64,000 nt of DNA. It comes from CAVWDU01 sp963753815 (GTDB lineage: Bacteria > Pseudomonadota > Gammaproteobacteria > Pseudomonadales > Halieaceae). The notes under the pieces were generated by a model. That model was not told where the DNA came from and did no database searches. It worked only from the letters and a program-made list of their open reading frames with translations. The stretch is from NCBI GenBank assembly GCA_963753815.1, contig CAVWDU010000003.1, forward strand, positions 930,001 through 994,000, read 5' to 3'. Below, piece after piece: positions 9,268-17,397 of this stretch (position 1 is its first letter; each line of letters begins with the position of its first letter). Both the position numbers and the translations under genes were made by a program.

Positions 9268-10401
9268 ATGAACGCCGGTCTTTTCACCGCCAACTCCCGT
9301 GCCCCGGACACCGCGACCGCCGTGGCCGAGGTGGGCGCGCAGCTGCCACTGAACGATGCCGAGTTTGTGCTGATACTGCACGGGCCAAATCACATCGGGG
9401 CCGCGCTGGAGGGCGCACTCTCCGGGCCGGGGCAGCCGGCCTTCCACGGCTGCTCAACCTCCGGCGAGATCACCCCCAACGGCTACCTGGACCACAGCCT
9501 GAGCGCCATCAGTTTCGACCGCAGTGCGTTCCGGTGCGCCGCCAGGAAGATCGAAGGCCTGGATGATTTCGACCTGCAACAGGCCCGGAAGCTTGTGCTC
9601 TCCATGCAGTGGGAGCTGCGCCAGAAGGCGCCCAACTCATCGCGTTCCACCACCTTTGCACTGCTGATGATCGACAGCCTCAGCGAGGCCGAGGAATTCG
9701 TCGCCGCGGCCCTGGGTAGCGAACTCAGCAATATCCAACTGGTGGGATGCTCTTCCGGCGACGACTGGCAGCTGTGCCGCACACCGGTGATGTTCGAGGG
9801 CCGACTCTGCGACGACAGCGCAGTAGTGCTGCTGGTGCACAGCGAGCTGCCCTTCCGGCACTACAATTTTCACAATTTCCAGGCCTCGGACCGGCGCGGC
9901 GTGATCACCGCCGCTACGCCATCACGGCGATTGGTGCATGAGATCAATGGCGCGCCGGCAGCCACTGAATACGCCAGGCTCTGCGGCCTGGAGCCGCCGG
10001 TGCTGCAACAGGATGACCTGGTCAACTACCCCGCCATCGTTACCGTCGGGGACCGCGCCTATCCTCGTGGCTTTCTGGAGATACTGGACGACGGTTCCCT
10101 GCACTGCGCCTGCGCGATCGACGAGGGCGTGGTGTTTCGCGTTCCCACCCAGGTGGACCACCTGGAACAGCTGCGCGGGGCCCTTGCCCGGGTGAGACAG
10201 GAATCGGGCGAACACTCACTGGTACTGGGTTTCGAGTGCGCGGCCCGGCGGCGGGCCGTCGAGCAGCAGGGTCTGAACGACGCTGTCCGCGACCTGTTTC
10301 GTCATGCCAACGTCTGGGGCCTGTCGTGCATGGGGGAACAGTCCAACACGCTCAACATGAACCATAGCTTCAACTGTCTCGCCTTCGGTTTGGAACATTG
10401 A
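9268..10401 (+). CDS. FIST domain sensory protein (NosP-like)
   Basis: FIST_N plus FIST_C protein of 377 aa. FIST proteins bind small ligands and act with signalling proteins. In Pseudomonas aeruginosa the FIST protein NosP binds heme/NO and is encoded next to the hybrid kinase NahK (also called ErcS'). Here the FIST gene overlaps the following hybrid kinase gene, the same pairing. Visible family features are AFHGCSTSGEI, LVGCSSGDDW and the C-terminal GLSCMGEQSNTLNMNHSF. I start at ATG 9268; an earlier in-frame start would add 25 cysteine-rich residues that do not look like FIST sequence. The Shine-Dalgarno is weak. Whether it binds heme cannot be judged from the sequence. Confidence 0.85.
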   Translation: MNAGLFTANSRAPDTATAVAEVGAQLPLNDAEFVLILHGPNHIGAALEGALSGPGQPAFHGCSTSGEITPNGYLDHSLSAISFDRSAFRCAARKIEGLDDFDLQQARKLVLSMQWELRQKAPNSSRSTTFALLMIDSLSEAEEFVAAALGSELSNIQLVGCSSGDDWQLCRTPVMFEGRLCDDSAVVLLVHSELPFRHYNFHNFQASDRRGVITAATPSRRLVHEINGAPAATEYARLCGLEPPVLQQDDLVNYPAIVTVGDRAYPRGFLEILDDGSLHCACAIDEGVVFRVPTQVDHLEQLRGALARVRQESGEHSLVLGFECAARRRAVEQQGLNDAVRDLFRHANVWGLSCMGEQSNTLNMNHSFNCLAFGLEH

Positions 10402-11813
10402 GCCACTCCCCGGGGCCCGACAACAACACCGACTTCGCCGGGGAACCGCGCCTGCGCGAATTGGAGACGGAGGTACAGCGCCTGCGCAAGACCAACGAGG
10501 TGTTGCTGGACCGGGTAGAGAACCGGATCAATGTCGAGGCGGGAGCCTTCGCGGCCTTTCAGGTAGCGAGCAGCCTGGAGAAAACCGTCGCCGACCGCAC
10601 CACCGAATTGCGACGGCTCAATGCGCGCCTGGAGCGCGAACTTGACCTGCGGCGCAAATTCGAAACGGCGTTGCTCAAAGCAAAAAGCCAGGCCGAGGAG
10701 GCCACCGCCAGCCGCACCCGCTTTGTCGCCGCGGCCAGTCACGACCTGCGCCAGCCGCTGAATGCGGCAGTGCTGTACCTGGAAGCCATCGACCGGGAGA
10801 GCCTCAGCGAAACCGATGCCGACAGCCTGCGCCAGATCGGGCTGGCGCTGGCCAATCTCGATGGCCTGCTGGGCGCCCTGCTGGACATCTCACGCCTGGA
10901 CAGCGGCGGCCTGCAACCGGAGCCCAGCGACTTTCCCCTGCAGCCCCTGTTTCGGAAGCTGGCCAATGAATACGGGGCTATCGCCAACGTAAAGGGCCTG
11001 CAACTCAGAGTCCGCCCCAGCGCCTACGCGGTACATAGCGACCTGGTGCTGCTGGAAACGATACTGCGCAACCTGCTCGGCAATGCGATCAAGTACACCG
11101 ACAGCGGCCGCGTGTTGATGGTGGCTCGCAGGCGCGGGGATCGGGTGAGAATAGAGGTGCGGGACAGCGGGATGGGCATCGCGGGCGAGCACCAGCTGCA
11201 CATCTTTGAGGAGTTCTGGCGGGCCCCTGGAAGCAGTCGCAGCGAACGGGGAAGCGCCGGTCTCGGCCTGTCCATCGTACAGCGCATCTGCCAGCTGCTG
11301 GGCACTGAGATCGCTGTGGTGTCGGAACCGGGCCGCGGCAGCATCTTCGCCCTGGAGCTCCCCCACCGCGAGCCGCCCGCATACGAACCCGCAGTGGATC
11401 GGGCGCCGCCCGCCACGGTGATCGGCTTCCAGCGCTGTCTGGTCGTGGTGGTAGATGACAACACGGCTGTGCTGCTCAGCATGGAGCGTATGCTGCAGGG
11501 TTGGGACTGCGAGGTGGTGGCCGCGACCGGCGTGGAGGAGGCCCTGACCACCCTGATCGACGGCGACCTCCAGCCCGCACTGTTGCTGACTGACTACCAT
11601 CTGGCCGGCGGCGGTAATGGCCTGGAAGCGATCGAGGCCATCAATGCCGAGCTGGCACGACCGGCGCCTGCCATCATGATCAGCAGCGACAACTCGACCA
11701 CGCTGGCCCAGGAACTCGCCCTGCGTGACATCCCGCTGCTGACCAAGCCCGTTGAGCCGGCCCGGCTCAGGGCGGTGATGCACCACCTGTTGACGACGGT
11801 GCAGCCTCGGTAA
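10398..11813 (+). CDS. Hybrid sensor histidine kinase with receiver domain (NahK/ErcS'-like)
   Basis: Cytoplasmic hybrid kinase, 471 aa, without membrane segments. An N-terminal coiled coil (about 15-100) leads to a dimerisation/phosphoacceptor domain with H115 in SHDLRQPLN. An ATPase domain follows (NLLGNAIKY, DSGMGI, GSAGLGLSIV), then a receiver domain with phosphoacceptor D399 in LLLTDYHL and the conserved lysine in LLTKPV. The SHDLRQPLN H-box is typical of the ErcS'/NahK group. It begins with TTG inside the stop of the FIST gene (TTGA overlap), so the two are translationally coupled. A sensory domain of its own is lacking, consistent with sensing through the FIST partner. Confidence 0.88.
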   Translation: MSHSPGPDNNTDFAGEPRLRELETEVQRLRKTNEVLLDRVENRINVEAGAFAAFQVASSLEKTVADRTTELRRLNARLERELDLRRKFETALLKAKSQAEEATASRTRFVAAASHDLRQPLNAAVLYLEAIDRESLSETDADSLRQIGLALANLDGLLGALLDISRLDSGGLQPEPSDFPLQPLFRKLANEYGAIANVKGLQLRVRPSAYAVHSDLVLLETILRNLLGNAIKYTDSGRVLMVARRRGDRVRIEVRDSGMGIAGEHQLHIFEEFWRAPGSSRSERGSAGLGLSIVQRICQLLGTEIAVVSEPGRGSIFALELPHREPPAYEPAVDRAPPATVIGFQRCLVVVVDDNTAVLLSMERMLQGWDCEVVAATGVEEALTTLIDGDLQPALLLTDYHLAGGGNGLEAIEAINAELARPAPAIMISSDNSTTLAQELALRDIPLLTKPVEPARLRAVMHHLLTTVQPR

Positions 11814-11824
11814 GCTACCCCGCA

Positions 11825-11871
11825 TCGCTCACCGATTGGCTGCTGCGGTCATTACGACTACCGGTGAGCGA
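11825..11871. terminator. Inverted repeat between convergent kinase and regulator genes
   Basis: A perfect 10-bp arm pair (TCGCTCACCG at 11825-11834, CGGTGAGCGA at 11862-11871) encloses 27 nt in the 64-bp gap between two convergent genes. There is no U-run on either side, so it may be a bidirectional terminator of low strength or a 3'-end structure. Confidence 0.4.
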
Positions 11872-11877
11872 GGCGGT

Positions 11878-12546
11878 CTAGCGCTTGAGCTTCTGCGCGG
11901 CCACTACTGCCTGTACCCGGTTTTCGACCTCCAGCTTGCGCAGTATGGCCGAAACGTGCGCCTTCACCGTGATCTCACCGATGTCCAGCTCACGCGCGAT
12001 CGCCTTGTTGGAGAGGCCCTGTTCCAGAAGGAGCAGCACCGCCTGCTGCCTCGGGGTGAGGGCGGCGATGCAGCGACTGCCTGCTGCAGCTTCGGCGGAA
12101 GCGCTCGCAGGTGCGGCCGGCGCGGCCTCCGCCAGGACCTGGGACGGCACATACACTCCCCCGCCGCGAACCAGCTGGAGGGCATGTCGGGTGACACTGG
12201 CCCCGGAGGACTTGGGCAGGTACCCGGAGACGCCGAGGCGGAACGATTCGCGCACCAGTTCAGGATCATCCAGCGCGGAACAGACCATGACCGGCGTGGT
12301 GGGGAAGGACTGGCGCAGTTGCCGCAGGCCATCCAGCCCCTCGGCGTTGGGCATGGTGAGGTCGAAGAGAACAAGGTCCACCGGCGATTCCCGCAGGTGC
12401 TTAAGTGCTGAGTCGACGTCCTCGCACTCCGCGATGAACGCATCGTCAAAGGCCTCCGCGACGAGGTTGGCGAGCGCGGTGCGGTAAAGAGGGTGATCGT
12501 CGGCGACGAGTACGCGGTAGTCGGCGATGGACGGGGCTCCTGTCAA
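11878..12546 (-). CDS. LuxR/NarL-family response regulator
   Basis: Two-domain response regulator of 222 aa: receiver with acidic pair D16-D17 (VADDHPLY), phosphoacceptor D62 in LVLFDLTMPN and lysine in GYLPKSSG. A proline/alanine linker (about 140-160) leads to a LuxR helix-turn-helix (LTPRQQAVLLLLEQGLSNKA, then ELDIGEITVKAHVSAILRKL). It is convergent with the FIST-kinase pair and resembles the ErbR/AgmR-type regulators that control quinohemoprotein dehydrogenases in pseudomonads. It probably receives phosphate from the neighbouring kinase and regulates the amine/aldehyde genes. The start is uncertain. TTG 12546 opens the frame but has no Shine-Dalgarno; an AGGAG lies 4 codons inside the frame, 8 nt before an ATC. 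Confidence 0.85.
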   Translation of the reverse strand: MTGAPSIADYRVLVADDHPLYRTALANLVAEAFDDAFIAECEDVDSALKHLRESPVDLVLFDLTMPNAEGLDGLRQLRQSFPTTPVMVCSALDDPELVRESFRLGVSGYLPKSSGASVTRHALQLVRGGGVYVPSQVLAEAAPAAPASASAEAAAGSRCIAALTPRQQAVLLLLEQGLSNKAIARELDIGEITVKAHVSAILRKLEVENRVQAVVAAQKLKR

Positions 12547-12620
12547 TACTGGCCAGCGGACAGTATAGCCGAGCGCTTGCCCGTGTGCCGCGCGCAGTGA
12601 CGGTTGGGAGTGGCGATCGG

Positions 12621-12640
12621 CGGCGCCCGATAAGGCGCCG
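12621..12640 (-). terminator. GC hairpin downstream of the acyl-CoA dehydrogenase gene
   Basis: CGGCGCC (12621-12627) pairs with GGCGCCG (12634-12640) around a 6-nt loop, 60 bp past the dehydrogenase stop on the minus strand. A second dyad, CCCCGG/CCGGGG at 12655-12681, lies closer to the stop. Neither has a U-run, so termination is only suggested. Confidence 0.3.
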
Positions 12641-12700
12641 CGAGGGAGTGGACACCCCGGACGGAGCTACGCCCGCCGGGGGTATCCTGCATGGTGGCGG

Positions 12701-14494
12701 TCAGAAGTCGAACATCGCCTCCGGCATGGCCATGAGGTTCTCGGCACCGGAAAGGATTGCCTTGCGGTGCGCCTGGGTGCGCGGCAGCAGACGGTCGAAG
12801 TAGAACTGCGCGGTCATCAGCTTGGCCTCGTAAAACGAGGTGTCACCCTCGCCTTCCGCAATCTTCTGCCGTGCCACGACAGCGGCACGGGCCCAGAAGT
12901 AGGCCAATGTGACGTAGCCGCTGTACATCAGGTAATCGACGGCGGCGGCACCGGCCTCGTCAGGATTTTCCATGGCCGAGGTACCGATCTTCATCGACAT
13001 ATCCAGCCACTCGTCCTTGTGGCACTTGAGCTCGTTGACGAACCGGGCATCCGCTTCGTCAGTGTTGGCCTCGCAGAATGCGTCGATCATCTCGGTGAAG
13101 CCGAGCAGCAGCTTGCCGGCGCTACCCAATACCTTGCGGCCGATCAGGTCCATGGCCTGGATGCCGGTGGTGCCTTCGTAGAGCATCGCGATACGCGCGT
13201 CACGCACGATCTGCTCCATGCCCCACTCGCGGATATAGCCATGGCCGCCGTAAATCTGTACGCCGTGGTTGGCGGCCTCGAAACCGGCCTCGGTCACGAA
13301 TGCCTTGGCGATCGGCGTGAGCAGTGCCATCAGGTCGTCGGCTTTCTTCGCCTCTTCCTCGCTGCCCGCGTGCATGATGTCGCCCTGCTGCGCCAGGAAA
13401 TACAGAAATGCGCGGCTGCCCTCGGCAATCGCTTTCTGGGTCAGCAGCATGCGCCGTACATCCGGGTGCACGATGATGGGGTCAGCCGGTCCGTCGGGGT
13501 TTTTGGGGCCGGTGAGACTGCGCATGGCGAGACGATCACGCGCATAGGCGAGCGCACCCTGGTAGGACAACTCGGCATGGGCGAGGCCCTGGATAGCGGT
13601 GCCCAGACGCGCCATGTTCATGAAGGTGAACATGCATGCGAGGCCCTTGTTCGGCGGCCCGATCAGGTAACCCGTGGCGCCGTCGAAATTCATGACGCAG
13701 GTGGCCGAGCCCTTGATACCCATCTTCTTTTCGAGGGAGGCGCAATGCACGGCGTTGCGCTCGCCGACGCCACCGTCCGAATTGACCGTAAACTTGGGCA
13801 CGATGAACAGGGATATGCCCTGGGTGCCCTCAGGTGCGTCCGGGAGCCTGGCAAGCACGATGTGGACGATGTTCTCCGCCATGTCGTGCTCACCGGCACT
13901 GATAAAGATCTTGGTACCGGTGACCGCATAGGAGCCATCGGCCTGAGGCTCGGCCTTGGTGCGCAGCAGGCCGAGGTCGGTGCCGCAGTGGGCTTCGGTC
14001 AGGCACATGGTGCCGGTCCAGTCGCCGGAGATAAGTTTGGTGAGGTACTTGTCTTTCTGTTCGTCGTCGCCGTGCTCCTCAATGGTGCGGATGGCGCCGT
14101 GGCTGAGCCCGGGGTACATCAGCCAGGACCAGTTGGCGGTGCCGGCCAGTTCGTTGTTGATAATGCCCAGCAGACCCGGCATGCCCTGGCCGCCGTGACC
14201 GGGTTCCGCCGACAACGCTGGCCAGCCGCCTTCGACGTACTGTTTGTAGGCCTCGACGAATCCCTCGGGCGTTTTCACCCCCTCCTCGCTCCAGACGCAG
14301 CCTTCCTCATCGCCACTCTGGTTCAGGGGCGAAAGCACGTTCTCACTGAATTTGGCGGCCTCGTCGATAATGGCGTTCATGAGGTCCGGCGTGGCGTCCT
14401 CATAGCCGGGTAGTGACTGGTACAGTTCCTCGGAGTTCAGCATTTCATGGATGACAAACTGTATATCGCGCAGGGGCGCCTTATATTCTGGCAT
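12701..14494 (-). CDS. Acyl-CoA dehydrogenase, long form with C-terminal extension
   Basis: FAD enzyme that introduces the alpha-beta double bond into acyl-CoA during beta-oxidation or a related route. At 597 aa it belongs to the long subgroup (DmdC/FadE-like) with an extra C-terminal domain beyond the classical 380-aa fold. Visible are CLTEAHCGTDLG, KIFISAGEHD, the motif YGGHGYIREWG and the region MLYEGTTGIQAMDLIGRKV, where the glutamate is the likely catalytic base. The start is ATG 14494 at MPEYKAPLRD, typical for this group. It stands alone on its strand, with the LuxR-type regulator gene downstream. A dyad at 14571-14591 could be its operator. The substrate could be a fatty acyl-CoA or a thioether acyl-CoA; the sequence does not decide this. 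Confidence 0.93.
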   Translation of the reverse strand: MPEYKAPLRDIQFVIHEMLNSEELYQSLPGYEDATPDLMNAIIDEAAKFSENVLSPLNQSGDEEGCVWSEEGVKTPEGFVEAYKQYVEGGWPALSAEPGHGGQGMPGLLGIINNELAGTANWSWLMYPGLSHGAIRTIEEHGDDEQKDKYLTKLISGDWTGTMCLTEAHCGTDLGLLRTKAEPQADGSYAVTGTKIFISAGEHDMAENIVHIVLARLPDAPEGTQGISLFIVPKFTVNSDGGVGERNAVHCASLEKKMGIKGSATCVMNFDGATGYLIGPPNKGLACMFTFMNMARLGTAIQGLAHAELSYQGALAYARDRLAMRSLTGPKNPDGPADPIIVHPDVRRMLLTQKAIAEGSRAFLYFLAQQGDIMHAGSEEEAKKADDLMALLTPIAKAFVTEAGFEAANHGVQIYGGHGYIREWGMEQIVRDARIAMLYEGTTGIQAMDLIGRKVLGSAGKLLLGFTEMIDAFCEANTDEADARFVNELKCHKDEWLDMSMKIGTSAMENPDEAGAAAVDYLMYSGYVTLAYFWARAAVVARQKIAEGEGDTSFYEAKLMTAQFYFDRLLPRTQAHRKAILSGAENLMAMPEAMFDF

Positions 14495-15145
14495 TTCAAC
14501 TACCTCTCGGTGAAAGCGGCCCGCCCGACGATTCGGGCGCGGCGCATTGAACTGCTGCGTCCGCGGGAGCCATGTGTTCAGTGTTCACATGATCCCCCTT
14601 CCCCCCGAAAAGTCAAATATTGATTTCTTAGAATGTCGCCCGTCGCACAGCGGAGCCAGGTTATAACGCACCGTCACTCGCAGTGATCATGTAAGTGGTT
14701 ACTTTCATTTAAATGCCTTTATATACTGGCTTTGCGTGGTTTCTTCGCCTATTTTGACGCGGCAATAATTTCCATGCTACTGCAAAGGTTATTATTCCCG
14801 TACCTCTGAATTGTCCAGCTTTTCGTCATTGCCGCTCGCGCGATTCCGGGGTGTGGCAAGCCTGCGAATATGATGGAACCGAGGTCGATAGTGGTGTGTT
14901 CTCACCCGTTTTTGACGCGCATTATCGAACGAAGGCGTGGTGCCCTGTTGCCTGAACGGCCGGGCTGCCCCCGAGCCAGGGCCCCCGCCAGCATCGTCGA
15001 TAGCCCGCCGCAGGGCTGTTTCGATGTGTCGTTGGCCGACTTGCACAGGGCGGCCGGGTAACTCGCTGCCGCGAGCATGCCGCGCCCGCCAGCGGGTGCG
15101 CGTGGAAGCGTCGACCGGCTGCATGCAAAACGATAAGGAGCGACC
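14495..15145. other. Intergenic region between divergent acyl-CoA dehydrogenase and comF
   Basis: A 651-bp stretch with no gene I can support; the short open frames in it lack Shine-Dalgarno sites and have no family signature. The part at 14600-14800 is distinctly AT-rich and holds TATA-like stretches (TTATATACTGG near 14720). The part at 14860-15120 is GC-rich. The CATGTG/CACATG dyad is the only ordered element seen. Confidence 0.5.
14571..14591. promoter_or_regulatory. Dyad CATGTG-N9-CACATG, candidate operator
   Basis: Perfect 6-bp arms separated by 9 bp, 77-97 bp upstream of the acyl-CoA dehydrogenase start. The centre also contains a direct repeat TGTTCA-G-TGTTCA. It could bind a TetR- or GntR-type regulator of fatty-acid genes; no regulator gene adjoins it. 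Confidence 0.35.
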
Positions 15146-15970
15146 GTGAGACCCGCCAAATGCCTGCAATCCGTGAAACCCTGGCTGCGCGACACGCCCG
15201 GCATCCTACTGCAGGCGTTGTTTCCGAGTTACTGCTGCCTGTGCCAGCGAGTCTGTGACGCCGCCCTGCCGCTGTGCGCGGACTGCCGTCGCGCGCTGCC
15301 CCTGAACCAGCACGCCTGCAGCCGCTGCGCGCTGCCCCTGCCCCTGCCCCTGCCCCTGCCCCTGCCCACGACACCGGGCGCGAGTGGGGACGGCACGCAA
15401 CCCGCGAACTCACGACTCTGCGGCGCCTGTATCCGCAAACCACCCGCGTTCGACCGGGTGATCGCCCCCTGGGTTTACGACGCGCACTTCGCCTACCTGA
15501 TCGGGCGTTGGAAATACACGCGCCAACAGTCACTGACCGCGCTGCTCGCCCAGTTGTGGATCGACGCCGCACCCCCGGTAGCGGCAGTGGACCTGCTGGT
15601 ACCGGTGCCGTTGCACTGGCGCAAGCTGTGGCAGCGCGGATTCAACCAGGCCACGCTGCTCGCCTCCGCCCTGCAGCGCCGCGATTCACGGCTCGCGGAT
15701 TACCCCGTCGCGGTGAGAGGTATTCGCCGCCTGCGGCCTGCCGCGCCGCAGTCGCGCAGCAGCGTCGACCAGCGAAGGCGCAACCTCCGGGCCGCCTTTA
15801 CAGTCGACCGGCCCTGTGACAACCTGCGGGTCGCCATCATCGACGATGTCGTCACCACCGGCGCTACTGCGTCGGCACTGGCAGATGCGCTGCGGGCAAA
15901 GGGTGCCGCCCGCGTCGATGTCTGGTGCCTTGCCCGCACACCCGCGCCCGGCAACCCGCGGCAGGCGTAA
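15146..15970 (+). CDS. comF: ComF family phosphoribosyltransferase-like protein
   Basis: ComF/GntX-type protein, 274 aa, with an N-terminal zinc-ribbon region and a C-terminal phosphoribosyltransferase fold. Cysteine pairs are seen in CCLCQRVC, CADCRRAL, CSRCALP and CGACIRK, and the PRPP-binding loop is VAIIDDVVTTGATASAL. It starts with GTG at 15146 after AAGGAG (15135-15140). In naturally competent bacteria ComF helps DNA uptake or processing; elsewhere its role is unclear. The protein carries an unusual leucine-proline run (ALPLPLPLPLPLP) between the cysteine pairs, encoded by a hexanucleotide repeat. Confidence 0.9.
   Translation: MRPAKCLQSVKPWLRDTPGILLQALFPSYCCLCQRVCDAALPLCADCRRALPLNQHACSRCALPLPLPLPLPLPTTPGASGDGTQPANSRLCGACIRKPPAFDRVIAPWVYDAHFAYLIGRWKYTRQQSLTALLAQLWIDAAPPVAAVDLLVPVPLHWRKLWQRGFNQATLLASALQRRDSRLADYPVAVRGIRRLRPAAPQSRSSVDQRRRNLRAAFTVDRPCDNLRVAIIDDVVTTGATASALADALRAKGAARVDVWCLARTPAPGNPRQA
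15334..15366 (+). repeat. CTGCCC hexanucleotide repeat inside comF
   Basis: About five and a half copies of CTGCCC encode alternating Leu-Pro inside the zinc-ribbon region of ComF. Copy-number change would be in frame and alter loop length, not switch the gene off. Confidence 0.85.
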
Positions 15971-16018
15971 CGACGGCGCCGACAGTGCCCGGCCCTACCC
16001 GACCAGAGGACCAATAGC

Positions 16019-16720
16019 TTGCGCCCGGTGATTCTCCTGCTACTGCTGGCGTGCATCGCGGCGACACACGGCGCCACCCTGCGGGTCGCCGTTGCCGCCA
16101 ACTTCAAACCGACCCTGCAGCACATAAGCCAGGGCTTCGAAGCAAAGACCGGGCATCGTGTTCTGCTCTCCAGCGCATCGACCGGGACCCTGGTGAACCA
16201 GATCAGCGCAGGTGCGCCCTTCGACCTGTTTTTCGCCGCCGACCGGGCGTCGGTCACCCACCTGGGCGCCGCGGGGCACACCGCCGGCTCGCCGGGTTTC
16301 TGCTACGCCGTGGGCAGGCTGGTCCTGGCGGGTGGCGATGGACGACTGGCGCAACTGGCAGACCCGACACTCAGCCTGGCCGTGGCCAACCCGGTGGTCG
16401 CACCCTATGGCCGGGCGGCCAAAGAGGTTCTCGCGAGGCCGGAATTCGCTACCGGCGCTGCCAGAAAACTGGTCAGGGGCGCCAACGCCGCCCAGGCCTT
16501 CCAGTTCTGGCACAGCGGCGCCACCGACCTCGCCCTGCTGCCGCGCTCACTGGCCGACGGCACCGAAATTCCCGCCGACTGGCACGCACCCGTCGAGCAA
16601 TACGCGGTGCGCCTCGGTGACGGTGCCGGCGATCCGGCGCTGGACGACTTCCTGCAGTGGCTGCAAAGCGAACCGGCGCAGGCCATCATCGATGCGGCGG
16701 GGTATCGTCCTTGCCCCTGA
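16019..16720 (+). CDS. modA: Molybdate ABC transporter, periplasmic binding protein
   Basis: Periplasmic molybdate/tungstate receptor, 233 aa, close to the usual mature size plus signal peptide. The signal peptide is MRPVILLLLLACIAATHGA, followed by LRVAVAANF and LLSSASTGTL, which carry the oxyanion-binding residues of ModA, and later AVANPVVAPYGRAAKE. It starts at TTG 16019 after AGAGGA, spacing 8. The gene is followed without a gap by the permease and ATPase genes, so the three form one operon. No ModE box was recognised upstream; comF ends 48 bp before. Confidence 0.92.
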   Translation: MRPVILLLLLACIAATHGATLRVAVAANFKPTLQHISQGFEAKTGHRVLLSSASTGTLVNQISAGAPFDLFFAADRASVTHLGAAGHTAGSPGFCYAVGRLVLAGGDGRLAQLADPTLSLAVANPVVAPYGRAAKEVLARPEFATGAARKLVRGANAAQAFQFWHSGATDLALLPRSLADGTEIPADWHAPVEQYAVRLGDGAGDPALDDFLQWLQSEPAQAIIDAAGYRPCP

Positions 16721-17397
16721 ACGGCGCTGAACTGGAGGCGATCCGTCTCACCGCGCTGCTGGCGACGGTGACCACGGTAATCCTGCTGCTGCTGGGTACG
16801 CCCCTGGCCTGGTGGCTCGCCCGTCGGCGCGGGAACCTGGGCGCCGCCGTCGAGGCCCTGGTGGCCACACCGTTGATACTCCCACCCACGGTGCTGGGGT
16901 TCTACCTGCTCCTGCTGCTGGCCCCGGACAGCGGCGTCGGTCGCGCGTGGCACTGGCTCACCGGCGAGCAGCTGGCGTTCAGTTTCTGGGCGCTGGTGAT
17001 CGGCTCGGTGGTGTATTCGCTGCCCTTCGTGGTGCAGCCGCTGCAATCGGCCTTCCGGCGCATTCCCGAAGAACTGCTGCAGGCCGCCGCCACCCTGGGC
17101 GCCCCGCCGGGTGACCAGTTCCGCAGCGTCGCCGTACCCCTCGCGCGCCGCAGCTTCATCACTGCCGCCAGCCTCGGATTCGCCCATACCGTGGGCGAGT
17201 TCGGCATTATCCTGATGATCGGCGGCAATATTCCGGGCGAGACCCAGGTGCTGTCCATTCTGCTGTACGACCAGGTCGAGGCGCTGCAGTTCGACGCCGC
17301 CCACCGCCTCGCCGGCGGCCTGCTGCTGTTTTCCCTCGCACTGCTGTTCCTGTTGTACCGCAGTGACGGCGGACGCTTCTGGCGCTTCGACCGATGA
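16711..17397 (+). CDS. modB: Molybdate ABC transporter permease
   Basis: Inner-membrane permease of the molybdate importer, about 228 aa with five hydrophobic segments. The permease EAA-type loop is visible as EELLQAAATLGAPP followed by VAVPLARRS. The preceding region LPPTVLGFYLLLLLAP matches ModB. I place the start at TTG 16711, which overlaps the end of modA; a GTG start further upstream would extend it into modA with non-membrane sequence. Its stop overlaps modC by ATGA. Confidence 0.92.
   Translation: MPLNGAELEAIRLTALLATVTTVILLLLGTPLAWWLARRRGNLGAAVEALVATPLILPPTVLGFYLLLLLAPDSGVGRAWHWLTGEQLAFSFWALVIGSVVYSLPFVVQPLQSAFRRIPEELLQAAATLGAPPGDQFRSVAVPLARRSFITAASLGFAHTVGEFGIILMIGGNIPGETQVLSILLYDQVEALQFDAAHRLAGGLLLFSLALLFLLYRSDGGRFWRFDR

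Noticed and set aside
14870..15061. 63-codon open frame upstream of comF
   Set aside because: No Shine-Dalgarno, no family signature, and proline/arginine-rich composition typical of non-coding GC-rich DNA.
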